From: Sclerotinia nivalis
Taxonomy: Eukaryota > Ascomycota > Leotiomycetes > Helotiales > Sclerotiniaceae
Assembly: GCA_029531795.1 (NCBI GenBank)
Contig: JAPEIS010000010.1
Coordinates: 1,240,001-1,304,000 of the forward strand
Direction: 5' to 3'
Length of the DNA: 64,000 bases
Part shown: in pieces, positions 9,647 to 21,789 of the stretch
Position numbering within the stretch: position 1 is the first letter of the stretch
Layout: each line of letters begins with the position of its first letter
Notes under the pieces: model-generated
The model's database searches: none
What the model saw: only the letters and a program-made list of their open reading frames with translations
Told to the model about the DNA's origin: nothing
Program-made: the position numbers and the translations under genes

Positions 9647-11793
9647 ATGTCACCTCCGCAATGGGTCAAAGACTTGAAGCCATCCGGTCCGCAAGGTACT
9701 GAGCTCATCAAGGCAGAAAGGGAGAAGTCTAATATAGATGTCGAGAAGCTCTCGAACTTTTTATTTACAAAAGAGGTACTCGAGCGTCAGGAAAGTGTAT
9801 TGAAGATCCTCCAAGCCGATAAAGTATTCGACAAATCGAATAATTATTTCGATGGTCGAGTGGATAGATTCAAGACTTCCCTCGCGAAGGCGAAAAGACT
9901 TCGTCAACTACAAGTCAAGCACAACTGGAGTCAAGATGAATTTCGGGTTGCCAATGATCTCATCAGTGAGCCAACCCCCTTCGGCCTTCATGAAACCATG
10001 TTTTTGGTGAGTTAATTCTTGGTCTGAATATTGTCACTATGTTAACCAATATCAAGACCACCCTGCGTGGTCAAGGTACGCCCGAACAACACAAATTATT
10101 CCTCGAACCTGCCGAGAACTACAAGTATATTGGATGTTATGCACAGACAGAATTGGGACACGGATCGAATGTGCGAGGTTTAGAGACAACTGCTACTTGG
10201 AATCCGGAAGACAAGACATTCATCCTTCACTCGCCACATCTCACTGCCTCAAAATGGTGGATTGGATCTTTAGGGAGGACTGCAAATCATGCTGTAGTCA
10301 TGGCACAACTTATTATTGCGGGAAAGCCATATGGTCCACATCCTTTCGTGTGCCAGATCAGAGATTTGGAAACCCATGAGCCTTTGGATGGTGTTTATGT
10401 TGGTGATATTGGACCAAAATTTGGCTACAATACTATGGATAACGGATTCCTGTTATTGAACCATGTCAAGATCCCACACATCAACATGCTGGCCAAGTTC
10501 TCCAGAGTTGACCCCGAAACCAACAAATACGTCAAGCCATCATCCCCATCCTTGATTTATGGTACTTTGACTTGGGTCCGGTCAACCATCGTTCTCCAAT
10601 CTGGTGGCGTTTTAGCTCGAGGTGTGACCATCGCAACAAGATATGCCTCTGTCAGACGGCAATTCCAAGATCGTGATGCTGGACCTGATGCATCTAGGGA
10701 GAACCAGGTTCTCAACTACACAATGGTACAATATCGATTATTGCCATTGCTTGCAGCGACCTTTGCTCTGCACTTCACCGGAAAGGCGATGATGGGGCTA
10801 TACCAGGACAATCAAAAGAGGATGCAAGAAAATACTGTAACCGCTTCTGATAGCAGCAGAGGTGCCGGTCCCGAGGAGCTCAACTCCGGAAGTGATCTAT
10901 TGGCAGATCTACATGCAACATCATGTGGTCTCAAAGCTCTTGCAAGCACCACCGCTGCCGAAGGTCTTGAAGTTTGTCGAAGAGCATGTGGTGGTCATGG
11001 ATACTCAAGCTTCAGTGGTATTGGCACCTGGTATGCCGATTACCTTCCAAATACAACATGGGAAGGAGATAACTACATGCTCACGCAGCAAGTAGCTCGA
11101 TATCTTCTCAAATCCGCTCGCGCTGTGTTGAAGGGAAATGCCCCCAATAACGACACCACCAGAATCTTCACAACCTTCCTCCAGAAGCAAGATATGGGTG
11201 CTGCGCACGATGTTCTTAGCTCAGATTCTGATATCGTCGCCGCTTTCGCCTGGAGAACATCCTTCTTAACATTCGAAGCCCTCAAACATCGCGATGCGGA
11301 AAAAAGATCATGGAACTCTCTTCTCGTAGATTTCTGGCGTCTCAGCACTGCACACTCTCAATACCTCGTCGTGAAAAACTTCTACGATGCTCTTCAAAGC
11401 GAGTCGCTCCGTTACGAACTAGACGCCGAAACAATCGACGTTCTTCACAAGCTGTACCGTCTCTATGCTCTCAACACTCTCGAGAAAGAAGCATCGGAAT
11501 TCTATTCCTCAGCTGCTGTCACCGTGCGTCAAATCCAATTGGCGAGAACTAAGACTGTGATGAACTTATTGGGAGAAATCAGACCACATGCATTACGTCT
11601 TGTTGATGCATGGGCATTCCCTGACTGGCAACTTGATTCCTCTCTGGGGAGAAAGGATGGAAAGGTTTACGAGGATATGTTCTACAGAGCAAGTCAGTTG
11701 AATCCGCTCAATGGACTGACGGTTGATCCGTATGCGGATAATGATAATATCGTCAAGAGGGATGAGACGGAGAGGTTTAGGAGTAAGTTGTGA
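9647..11793 (+). CDS. POX1: Peroxisomal acyl-CoA oxidase
   Basis: Two exons, 9647-10006 and 10057-11793, flank a 50-bp intron (GTGAGT..AAG) with a GTTAAC-like branch site. Joining them gives ETMFL-TTLRGQGT, the conserved family junction. The 698-aa length is normal. The FAD-binding middle domain shows YAQTELGHGSNVRGLETTATW, a split of the usual signature. The C-terminal half shows ACGGHGYSS and TTWEGDNYML; the Glu in WEGDN is the family's catalytic base. The protein ends in SKL, a perfect type-1 peroxisomal targeting signal. The enzyme catalyses the first step of fatty-acid beta-oxidation, making trans-2-enoyl-CoA and H2O2. Two CCTCGG sites upstream fit induction by fatty acids. Confidence 0.96.
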
Positions 11794-13079
11794 GGAGAGT
11801 GTATGTGGATATGTATGTTTTTGTATTATTTTATGGTATGGCATTTCGGTTATGCTTAGAGGGAGCGTCAAGCGATATATATAGGTAGAGGATTATATAC
11901 ATAGAACTATAGATCAAGGTTAGAAATACAAAGTCTCATCACTTTCTTGGATATCGGTTATTCAGTCTATACATTATTTTCTCAGTGTCGGTGATTGTGA
12001 GGTTGGTTGGAGGAAATTCAATAGGTACTGCGATATTAAAGATATCAATAGTCTATTAAATATCCTTTACAGTATCTCATGACCATCCATCACAGATAGC
12101 ATTGCTCCGCATTTAAAGAGGCAAACAGATACCACAAGTCCAGTTAAATTTTTCAACTTGTTCTAATTTCTAAAGGATGAAAAGAATGAAGGAATAAACC
12201 CCCGATTTCGAGGACGAGATCGAGATATCATTCATTGTTTTCAGTGTTGGATTCGAATTTTCACATAATTTGTTTGGACTATAGAGAAAGAAAGAACTAT
12301 GTATGTATGGGTCTTGATGGTCTAAATTGTTTTCAATGTTTTCAATTATTGAAAATATTTCAATATTTAAAACTATTTCAATGTTCAAAAGAACTTCGAA
12401 CTTCAAATTTCAATACTCAAGAACTGTATAATGTTCAAAACAATACCAAAATTCCAAAATTCCAGAGTCCTTCATTGTTGAATTGCAATCCAGATTAGTG
12501 CTTTACTTTTTTTTGATCCACCACCAGTCCCAAACTTCCTAGTATATACAAACAAGCAATCATTTCGGGAATGATATTAATCAATCTAACACACTGTTGC
12601 CCATAATGAATCACCATCCCCAGCCCGCCTATCGCTAGCTCTGCTTAAACATCAGTATTTGTACAGACTTGCATATTGAAGCGGCCTTGGTATATGTGTA
12701 AACGGAAATCCCTTTGGTCCGGTGTGGAATCATCGATATGTTTCGTTTTTGGTTTTGACTGTGGATGCATAGTCTCATCATTGTGTCAAATCACAACTTT
12801 AGATTTGCATTACCGAGGGAAGAGTTGATGCCCGGAAGAAAATTCGAGTTTTGAATAAAATGTATGTAAAGGAGGAGCCAAGGAAGCCAAGCCGTCACAA
12901 TTTAAAAATGAGTTTCCCAGTAATGAATTTATATTTGTAACCTGTAATCATGTATACAAGCTTAATTTCTTTCCTATCATTCAATTCAACTCATAGATTT
13001 TCTCGTCCCTATACCGATGCTAATCGCCATCACGCAGTTAAGGTGTAGCGCTAGCCAATGTATCCCCATCATTTAGAGC
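11794..13079. other. Convergent intergenic region, AT-rich
   Basis: About 1.3 kb between two convergent gene ends. Around 12220-12480 there is a low-complexity zone with repeated TTTCAAT/TTGAAAT words and short inverted matches. No supported gene or RNA is seen. Confidence 0.5.
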
Positions 13080-13521
13080 TTAGATTTGGAGTCTTTCGAC
13101 CTTATCCTTCAAGCTTCTGATTTGGCCCATCAAGTCGGATGCCTCATTAGTGGTAATGCTGGCAGCGATGACAGCTCTGCTAACACCGCATGCGCGTCCC
13201 AAAGCAGTCTTGGATGGTACGTAAACGTAAGGGGTGTTCTTGTCTTCGCAGAGAAGAGGGAGATGGAGGAGAATGGCCAATGGGGCGGTGTCGGCGGCGA
13301 GGATAACAATTTCGCTGATTCCACGGTTAAGAGTCTTGGTGGTCTCGTTGGCTCCCTTCTTCAATTGACGGTAGTGTTGAGCTTGTTGAACGAGGTCGAG
13401 GATCTCTTGGGAGAGAGTGCTGTCGGCTGTAGAGTAAAATGTTAGTAAAAGGCAATTCGCAGAAATATCATAAAGTCTTACCGACGGGCCAAGCAGCGGA
13501 TTCATTTTGTTCCTCAGCCAT
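13080..13521 (-). CDS. SNU13: U3/U4 snRNP 15.5K protein Snu13 (L7Ae family)
   Basis: Coding exons 13521-13482 and 13426-13080 flank a 55-bp intron (GTAAGA..CTACAG) and give 128 aa, the standard size. Clear L7Ae/Snu13 motifs are QLKKGANE(T)TKTLNRG, the RNA-contacting loop, then [28 protein letters not shown] and [10 protein letters not shown]. The protein binds kink-turns in U4 snRNA and box C/D snoRNAs, so it serves both pre-mRNA splicing and rRNA methylation in nucleus and nucleolus. A further intron of 83 bp appears in the 5' UTR (13549-13631) with GTATGT, TTCTAAC and a pyrimidine-rich TTACAG end. It is divergent from the V-ATPase gene across about 0.5 kb. Confidence 0.97.
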
Positions 13522-14036
13522 TGTAATTTTGGTTTGGGATTGAGTTAACTGTAAGAGAAAAAGTTAGAACGTGACCTCATTAAATCGAAGACTTTGCGAT
13601 CAGGACAATTCGACGGAGGGGACGCACATACTTTTTATTTGAGGATGTACTGGGAAAATAAAGATTCCTTAGAGATACTCTTTCAGGGTTCCTTGCGTTG
13701 GCTCGCCCTGTGGGTTGAATTGAAAAAAAATGGTAGTTGATGAAGTAAAATCTTCTGGATTTTTTTTTTTGGAGATTAATCTTTATCGGAGACAGGAAAA
13801 GCTTCGCTTACGTTACGCGCTAATCCATAACTTGATTGGTCAAAAAGCTAAGCTTGCCAGAGAAGCCTCATCAAACAACTCGTACAAACCACCTTGAATC
13901 ACTAATTATCATCCATCCATCAACTCTACAAGCTCAACTTCTCATCAACCAAACTCTTCAATCGTTCATTCAAGAGCTTCCTTGAGCTTCAGATACCTTC
14001 ATAAATCCGAGAAATACCATCTTCAATACCGCCAAA
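13522..14036. promoter_or_regulatory. Shared divergent promoter region SNU13 / VMA3, with SNU13 leader intron
   Basis: A 515-bp interval between two divergent housekeeping ATGs. The left part carries the probable SNU13 5'-UTR intron (13549-13631). Homopolymer A and T runs around 13725-13770 could act as nucleosome-excluding tracts, common in fungal bidirectional promoters. No TATA box is obvious. Confidence 0.55.
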
Positions 14037-14901
14037 ATGACTGATCTCTGGTATGTTGGACAACTATTCCCTTGACGCCTCCCGCTCCTACCTACTTGCC
14101 TTGTTTTTGAGATAGGAATCTCCATGAGATTTGTATTCTTATATATCATTACGATTACTTCTATGCCTTGATCCAAGTACTGATAGCAATTATGATAGTC
14201 CCGTATACGCGGTTAGTTCTCCCCGACTGCCACCTCCGATGTCCAGCCCAACCAACCGTTGATTCGGCAACCAACCGTTGATTCGGCATCCAACAACTTC
14301 AACATCTATCCATATCAAAGCATCATACTAATTAATGTATAGCCATTTTTCGGCGCCATGGGCTGCACATCTGCCATCGTCTTCACTTGTTTCGGTGCTG
14401 CCTATGGAACTGCTAAGTCTGGTGTTGGTATTTGCGCAATGGGTGTTCTCCGACCTGATTTGATCGTCAAGAGTGAGCTATGTTCATCAGGTATTTAAGA
14501 GCTCTACTAATATGCTACACAGACATTGTCCCAGTTATTATGGCTGGTATTATTGGTATCTACGGTCTCGTTGTATCAGTTTTGATTTCCGATGGGCTTA
14601 GACAAAACCTCGCATTATATACTGGTTTCATTCAACTTGGTGCTGGTCTTAGTGTCGGTCTCGCTGGTTTGGCTGCTGGTTTCGCTATTGGTATTGTTGG
14701 TGATGCAGGTGTGAGAGGAACAGCTCAACAACCACGTCTCTTCGTCGGAATGATTCTTATTTTGATTTTCGCCGAAGTTTTGGGTAAGATTCGAAGTTCT
14801 CTTTTTGCTATGAATAGTGACTTACATAATTGACAGGTCTATACGGATTGATTGTTGCTCTTCTCATGAACTCAAAGGCATCTCTGGACGTTTCTTGCTA
14901 A
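14037..14901 (+). CDS. VMA3: V-type H+-ATPase proteolipid subunit c
   Basis: Five exons: 14037-14050, 14199-14211, 14343-14472, 14523-14783 and 14837-14901. They total 483 nt and encode 160 aa, the exact family length. The protein is four hydrophobic helices: CPVYAPFFGAMG, the helix with [31 protein letters not shown] and [13 protein letters not shown]. The essential proton-carrying Glu lies in [12 protein letters not shown] of helix 4. It forms the rotating membrane ring of the vacuolar proton pump. The first two coding exons are only 14 and 13 nt, making exon 2 a microexon. VMA11 is the close paralogue; the length and N-terminus favour VMA3. Confidence 0.95.
14251..14288. repeat. Perfect 19-bp tandem duplication inside VMA3 intron 2
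   Basis: Two adjacent identical 19-bp units (14251-14269 and 14270-14288) beginning ACCAACCGTTG. They lie inside the 131-bp intron and do not touch its splice signals. Probably a recent slippage event. Confidence 0.85.
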
Positions 14902-15989
14902 ATGGATCACTTCCTACAGAGAGAGCCCTGAGACAATTTGAACGCACCTCTCTCTCCTGCGACAAACTGTGAATATATGAATGGGTTATAATGATGGCCT
15001 TCGGGGATGAATTCGGGTGGAAGCTATGAATAGAACAATCCATGGCTAAAATATATGTATTGTTGTTATTCTACAAATTTCGGCGTTTCCGACGATGCAT
15101 TAGAAGTAGAGATGGAGGTGGAGGAGGTCAAATTGACCGTGTATGCTAGTAGTTCCTATTCTTGGTAGCAATCATATGATATTGGGTTTTTGATTTCGAA
15201 ACAAGGGATCTGATACATGCATCCTGCATCCTGATGAAATTTTACAAGTTGAGACATCTCTAAAGATCATGCATTTTGACACAACGCCCGAATTTCTGGG
15301 ACGAGTTCCAACGATCAAGGCGCTTACGAAAAAGCTAACCTGATTGATAGCTCGTAATCACTACAAACACGATCCACGTGTACAAGTATCGGATTCCCTG
15401 AAAATACTACACTACACAAATCCCAAGCTTGTGAGTTACTTTCGATCACGGTAAGATCACAATGAAATGCAGCACAGGTCGGCTCATCCTATTGCAGTGC
15501 CGTCCTTTTCCATTTCGTGACCGAATTCTCGGTACTGTTTTACATCTACTCATGAAGATGTACGGCACTTCAATATGCCTACCAATGTCATGATCTTGGT
15601 ACACTCATCCCTATGAGACGAATACATACATGTGGCAACCATGTTGACTCGAGAATGTACCATTTCCAATTGCAGACGTGAAGGTATCGTTGTTATTTGC
15701 CTTTTCCAATTCCCGGGAAAGTATTCCCGGCAAAGTATTCCCGGCTGCAACCCCACATCTATGAGGGGTACCGGTAGTATGATGTATACTTCTATATATA
15801 CAAGTTGGAACCGTCTGTAAGTTCCATTGAAATATCTGTAAGTTTTGATTCAATGGTATGAAGTATCGTAACATCAATTCTATCTCCATACTCTCATCCC
15901 CTCAAACTACCAAGCAAAACCATCCTCGATACCCTCGGATTCTCAGAAAAACACAAAACCACCTTATCCATCAAACCACACATACCAAA
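14902..15989. other. Intergenic, 3' of VMA3 and 5' of the CMD-like gene
   Basis: About 1.1 kb without a supported gene. A local repeat of AAAGTATTCCCGG occurs at about 15719-15744. The frame that precedes the next gene's ATG (from 15858) lacks family similarity and is taken as 5' UTR. Confidence 0.5.
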
Positions 15990-16842
15990 ATGCGTCTTCC
16001 TTACGCCGACCCCTCTTCCCCAACATTCTCCTCTCCCTCCGACCGCGCAATAATTGAACGCGTTGAAGCACGCCGTGCACCGCGCCCTCTCCAACCCTTA
16101 GACTTAACATTATTGCATAGTCCCCCGGTAGCAGATGGCTGGAACTCTTTTCTCAGAGCAGTGAGGACGCAAACGGGGTTGGCGGATGATATTAGGGAGA
16201 TAGCGATTTGTAGAGTGGCTATTTGTAATAGAGCTTGGTATGAATGGGGACATCATGCGCCGTTGGCGATGAAGGGAGGGGTTAGTGATGAGGGGATGGA
16301 GGTGCTTAAGAGGGAGAAGTGTGAGAGGGGGGGAAAGGGTGATGGGAACGAGGATGCGGAGGGGCTGAGTGGGAAACAGTGGGCGGTGGTTAGGTATACG
16401 GATGAGATGACTAGGAATGTTAGAGTGCCGGAAGAGGTTTTTGACGAGTTGAAAAGGTGGTTTGATGAGAAGGAGATTGTTGAGTTGACGGCTACGGTGA
16501 GTTGACTTTATTTGGGAGTATTAGAGATTAGAAAAGATGGCTGGAGATATGTGGACTCGAAGCAGATTGAAGGGATAGGAGCGGAAATTGTCATGTGCGT
16601 CTTGACGTTGAGAGTAAAAGCTAATCATGAAACACAGATCGCAGCGTACAACTGTGTGAGCAGATTCCTGGTGGCTTTAGATGGTAAGTCTTTTCATGCG
16701 TGTTCCATTGCATCATATCGTATCATGCCTCCTCTCAATTGACCCCTCATCAATCAATTTTTGTTCTCCTCTCTTTACTAACACCCACCTGATAGTTGGC
16801 GAAAGAAACAAACTGACTGGTCCTGACGATGTGGCTCATTAA
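15990..16842 (+). CDS. Carboxymuconolactone decarboxylase-like (AhpD fold) protein
   Basis: Three exons: 15990-16496, 16638-16683 and 16796-16842. Introns are 141 and 112 bp, long for this region. The product is 199 aa. The start chosen gives MRLPYADPSSP, the usual opening of fungal family members; an upstream in-frame ATG at 15858 adds 44 residues without family character. The core shows LHSPPVADGWNSFLRAVR and REIAICRVAICNRAWYEWGHHAPLA, the CMD helix pair, then YTDEMTRNVRVPE and the C-terminal YNCVSRFLVALDV. Fungal homologues with a His in the EWxHH segment are usually uncharacterised; peroxidase or lactone chemistry is possible. A Gly/Glu/Lys-rich insert lies mid-protein. The specific substrate is unknown. 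Confidence 0.85.
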
Positions 16843-18820
16843 CCTTGACTATTACTTAGAGCATTGCAATACCGACATAAAAATCCGGAAATGTACCTTC
16901 AACTCCCGAGATACATATAGGTATCTAGTAATAATACACGCCATGTACAACGATGGGCTTCAAATTCCGTGCATGTATCCAATCTCGTCTTTAGTATCTC
17001 CGCCAAAAGCCCTTCACGCTATGTAGAAAATAGAACATGTACGAACATAGAGCAAAAGTTGTTAGATGCATATGAGACAACGCACTGCATCGAGCCCATT
17101 ATATCAACAGTTTTATAACAGCTCAATATCGACCTCGAATTCCAAATCATTCTCCAACCCCAGAGTTGTACAAAAACGCACTTGTTCTTCCCGTCTTTTC
17201 AAGGCTTTCTTTCCCTCAATTGAAACTCCATCCATTCGGACCCGAAGACATCTCCTTGGCATCACATCACACGAAATGCTCCACAGAACCCTCAATTGAG
17301 TGATATCTACATATTTCACTGTTCTACCCCTCATTCAGTATCCAGTAGTTAGTCCTTTTCGAGTCGACGTCCGTCCTGTGTTCGGGCTTTTCTCTCCTTG
17401 ACCCCTCCCCATCCAGCTCTCTAAAAATCATCCACACATACCTCACTCATTACACAACAATTTTGGCTGTGAAAAAAAAAGGTTTGCACCTGTGCAGATT
17501 AGATGAGTGGTAGGCTGAACTTGTATCATGCAATGTAACATAGGGACTATAGTTAGCGGACTTGATTTGCGGTACTACTTGAAGTAGATTATGAATGGCA
17601 TGGCAGATAGACAAGAAGACCATATGTAGGTTCAATAGGGTAGGTAATGCAAATTCCCCAGATTTGTACTATGGTATTTGGAAAATGGGCACTAGGGAGT
17701 TTTTTGGATGGACTTTCGTTGTTCCTTTCCAGCTTGTATCTATATCTATTCTGTGGGTTATGTCGGAATTGTGTTCCGCTTGCCCTTTACTTCTGATTTT
17801 AATGGTTTGGATACGTTTAAGTTTTAGGATGTATTTAAGGTTGGGAGTATTTTGGTATCACAGTAGATATAGAGTTCTAGATGTCGATACCTTACATTTG
17901 TACTCGTGAATTCTTGTTTATTGTAGTAGGGAATGAGTTTGCGAAAGTAGCCCTCGTATCATATCAACATCTTCATTTCACATCACCCCATATCCTCATC
18001 CACCTTCCCAACCTTGTCACGAACCTCAATATCGCCATCGCCATTGTCATCGCCTAAGATAACTTTCCCTACATCCAGATTTTTACCCCTCCTTCGAAGA
18101 CGCATATGATGATCTGGGGGAACTTGTGTTCCAACCAAGCAATACCATTTATGTAGAGCAGCATATTGATCACTATACTCATCTTCCTATTTCTTTCCCG
18201 TACATCTAGACACTCTTCTACACATGGAGTTTTAAGCCACTTTACTGCAGTACTTCCATGTACATATCCCATGTGCTTTCTACAGGGCACAAGGAGAAAA
18301 AATCCTTCATGTTGATACTAAGGTCGCACCCCATAGAAATTTTCGACGTGTAGAACATTCTTCACCATGCTTATGACAAACACCTAGGTATGCATTTCCA
18401 CAACGTATATCTAATATATGAGTAAAACTTATGTAAACGTCATCTGAGCATCCGCCTCCACAAATGGAAGCCCATCTTTACGGTCGGGGCTGAGCGGACT
18501 TTCTAGTTTGGGGAGGTCGTATATTATCCACACATATGGAAAATATGGAAAAAAAAGTGTCAGAGTAAAGATCTTGTATGTAAGCAATATAATAATGACA
18601 AATGTGATGTGACAAGCCACTGAACACTGATAAGAAATCGTTATCGATGTGCATCTGCAAGAGGGGAAGGGAACTAGTATGTATATAGAAGTTTCTCGGG
18701 TTTTATTTTTGGTCGATGGATATTTATTGTTCGATGTCGATGGTGCCAAGAGGAAAAACTGATCAGGAGCCACAGTACGGAGTGTTAGCATCTACTCCGT
18801 ATTTACTGTTATGAAGTAGG

Positions 18821-18856
18821 ACTAGGACTAGAACTAGAACTAGAACTAGAACTAGC
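18821..18856. repeat. ACTAGA/ACTAGG hexamer tandem repeat, six units
   Basis: Six consecutive hexamers ACTAGG, four ACTAGA and ACTAGC. It is a simple microsatellite and not the TTAGGG telomere repeat. Confidence 0.9.
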
Positions 18857-20371
18857 TCTTATGTAAAAATACTTTTCTTGGCTCCTCTTTTCCCAATTCT
18901 ATGGATAGTACATAGCACTACTGAATGTAATGAGACCATTAGAACAACGGGCAGTATTATCGAACCCCTCCGCCTCTTCCCGTTCAAGAGTGGATATTCG
19001 ACGGGACGTAAATCATTGAATGGGAAAGGAAAAAGCTTTTTCCCTCATACATGATACCATTCATCGAACTAGGTATATGCATAGATAGTATCGTGTCAAC
19101 TTTCCCAAATACCTACCTACCCAATAACAAGATCTACCATATTCGGCTCGTACTTGTACCTAGAACTGGACCCCTAAAGCTAAAATTCCACTTGGTACCA
19201 GGCTACCAGCCAGCATGATATGTACGGTATGTACCGGTATTAGCGTTAAGTACGGTTGGATATATCCGAGCGTATTGTTAATTATACGAGGATTACTAGG
19301 TTGGGGAAAGCGCCGGGAATTAGATGTGATGAGATGGATGCGTTCTTGAATCCCCTTGTCTGCGAGCCGGTGCCACCGGCGCAAATGGAGAATGTACCAT
19401 GTTGAACTAGAACTTGGGGCGTTGGATTCCCACGTTTTTCTTTTCACTTGGGTGGGGATTTTGTTGATGGATGGGGAATGAGATGGCAGTCATATCATGT
19501 GAGATGATATTTGCGGATTGTCCATGGATAATCCGGCGAATGGGAATTCGGAATTCGGAAGGTCTGATTGAATGAATTATGACAGTTATGTATGTATTTT
19601 GACGGCGATGCTTTAGAATGAGAATCACTTTGATGCTATTTAGACTACTAGGTATGCTACAATACAATCAAAACATCATATCATTCCCCGGTAGTTTTCC
19701 CTATGGTTCTAGGATGTTTTGCTTCCTTCGGCATTGGATATGTATAATCGGCAAGACAAAACGGTATAGGAAATCAAGCCCGAAAAATTCCTTCTGACCC
19801 AGATCATAGGTCAACGTTACAATACCGTATTAACCTTATCTCAGCCTCTCATCCATTCTGCACTACACATGGCGAAATTTCTGCGAAATAGCGAAAAGCG
19901 AGAATTTGCCATCTCACCTCATGTCATACCATCTATCCCGAGAAAAAAAATAAAGAGAAAAAGATAACCTTATTTCGTATGAAACACTCTTCACTGATTC
20001 GTTCATGGTGATATTCCCGGTATCTTTTGTTTGTGTGAGGTGATATGAGGTGATGTGATAATGATACTATCTATGACACCCGAAGGAACTCCTCGAATCA
20101 AACCAAATATTGAGGGTCCACATCCACAGCGGACTAATTCCGAGAAGGAAAAGATTCGAAGAATCAGGGGCCATGCAAGTTACAAGTTAACAAGTTGGGG
20201 AGAATTGGGAATCTTTAGGATGATTTAGATGCTGACGACGCGATGCTTGATGGAATCCTACGGTACCTATTATGGGAGTTGGGTTTTCATGGGTTGAGAT
20301 GGGATGGAATGGGATGAGATGGCAGGATGAGATCTGCCAAGTGGGTTTTTGGCGTTGGGGTTTTTGCTGTG

Positions 20372-20394
20372 GGCTGGCTGGCTGGCTGGCTGGC
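20372..20394. repeat. GGCT tetranucleotide repeat
   Basis: About five and a half GGCT units in a G-rich stretch. A simple-sequence repeat without other context. Confidence 0.85.
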
Positions 20395-21789
20395 GGTAGG
20401 TGATCTGCTAGGAATCCTACAGACGTTATTTTAATGTTTGGGCTAAGCTTCGCTGAGTACCTCTGCGCGAGCTGCGTTAAACTACTCTAATGTAAGCGGC
20501 GAAATTGAGGATGGTTAGGACGAGGCTAGATAAGATCATCCGCACTGTGTAACAGTGTATTGAGTACGGTGTTGGGATGGATCGATGTCTTGTACTAGGG
20601 TTGATGAAGCTTAAAATATTGTGGTCTAGGGGCCAGGTAGATTACGAATATAGAATGACATGATGTGAATTGACTAGACTAGACTAGATTTCGAGGGCAA
20701 AGTTCCCATGTATCTACATTGCAAATAACGGTCAAACATGGACATATCTTCAACTCGCTTCTCTATCCCATTCCATCCCATGCCATCCAGCCTCTCAACT
20801 CAAATCATCGGGCAAAACTCGTCTTGTCTCCATCCAGAATCCAAAAAAAAAACAATCATGTACACGCCAGCGTAAATCCGAGGAACGAATCTTGGCGTCA
20901 GCCCGCATGAGAAAGTACGAGGTACACGAGGATGAAAACAGCAATAAGAGTAGTTGTAAATCTCCAGGATGAGGTGCACTAAAGGCGAGCTAGAGCACAC
21001 TAGCTCAGATCTTTACCGACGATGAAATTGTAATGTCAGCAAGACGACGACCGGGGTCTCACTGACATCTCGTAAAGTAAGCAGCGCAAATTTTTGGTGA
21101 GGAGCGTTAGGTAATGAGGAATAAGTGATGAAGAAAGCTCTGGGAGCATTGTAAGTGGATGAGGGGACCCCCACAAGGCCATGCTTGTTCCGTAACCTTA
21201 GCACGCAGTGCAACCTCGTAGTGAACCCCTACCTACCGCTTGAAATACCAGAGAAGGATTTGCAGATCGTGACTGGTGGGAGCAGGTTGCGGAGGTCAGG
21301 ATCGTGGATACAACGATTGCAGAGGTCATGTATGCCTCGTTATTCTCATGCAGAGTATCCCATTCCATGTCCCCATGAAAAGTGGTTACCGCTTCCTTTG
21401 TGCCTTTGGCCGTCGGTGATTGGATGGAATAGTTGCCTCGGGCGGTATTGTCTATGATTAACAGCGGTATGCGAGTTTGAAGTGTTTGTTTTTTGATTCC
21501 GCGACAGCGATAGGGCTTATTCGTTTTGAATTTTGGGTCCCCACCTGGGATGCACCCATCCAGTGGCCAGTGGAATTATCTTTGCACGAACCACAATCCT
21601 GAAGAGAGGATGTAGGATTTAAAGTTACTGAGACCCCCTCCGATTATACTTGCCAAATATCATTTGATTATCATACCCTCGCAAGATTCACGTCAGACTT
21701 GAACCTCCTTTTGATCTCATAAACATCCGCTGCTCTCTCTCAATAGCATTGCTATACTTCTCAATAACAAAACATATTCACATTTCGAT

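Larger units (their letters stand above)
16843..21789. other. 4.9-kb gene desert with short tandem repeats, upstream of the bZIP gene
   Basis: No open frame here has family motifs, sensible splice sites or a credible start. The sequence is not uniformly AT-rich, and it carries simple repeats such as ACTAGA hexamers, GGCT tetramers and GGGATGGAATGGGATG runs. It may be a long regulatory region for the bZIP gene, may contain non-coding transcripts, or may be decayed DNA. Short plus and minus frames at 17066-17334 and 18429-18791 were examined and not supported. Confidence 0.5.

Noticed and set aside
15858..15989. N-terminal extension of the CMD-like protein from an upstream in-frame ATG
   Set aside because: The added 44 residues have no family similarity and look like 5' UTR; the second ATG begins the conserved MRLPYADP start.
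18821..18856. Telomere-like repeat
   Set aside because: ACTAGA units are not TTAGGG/CCCTAA; it is a microsatellite inside the chromosome arm.
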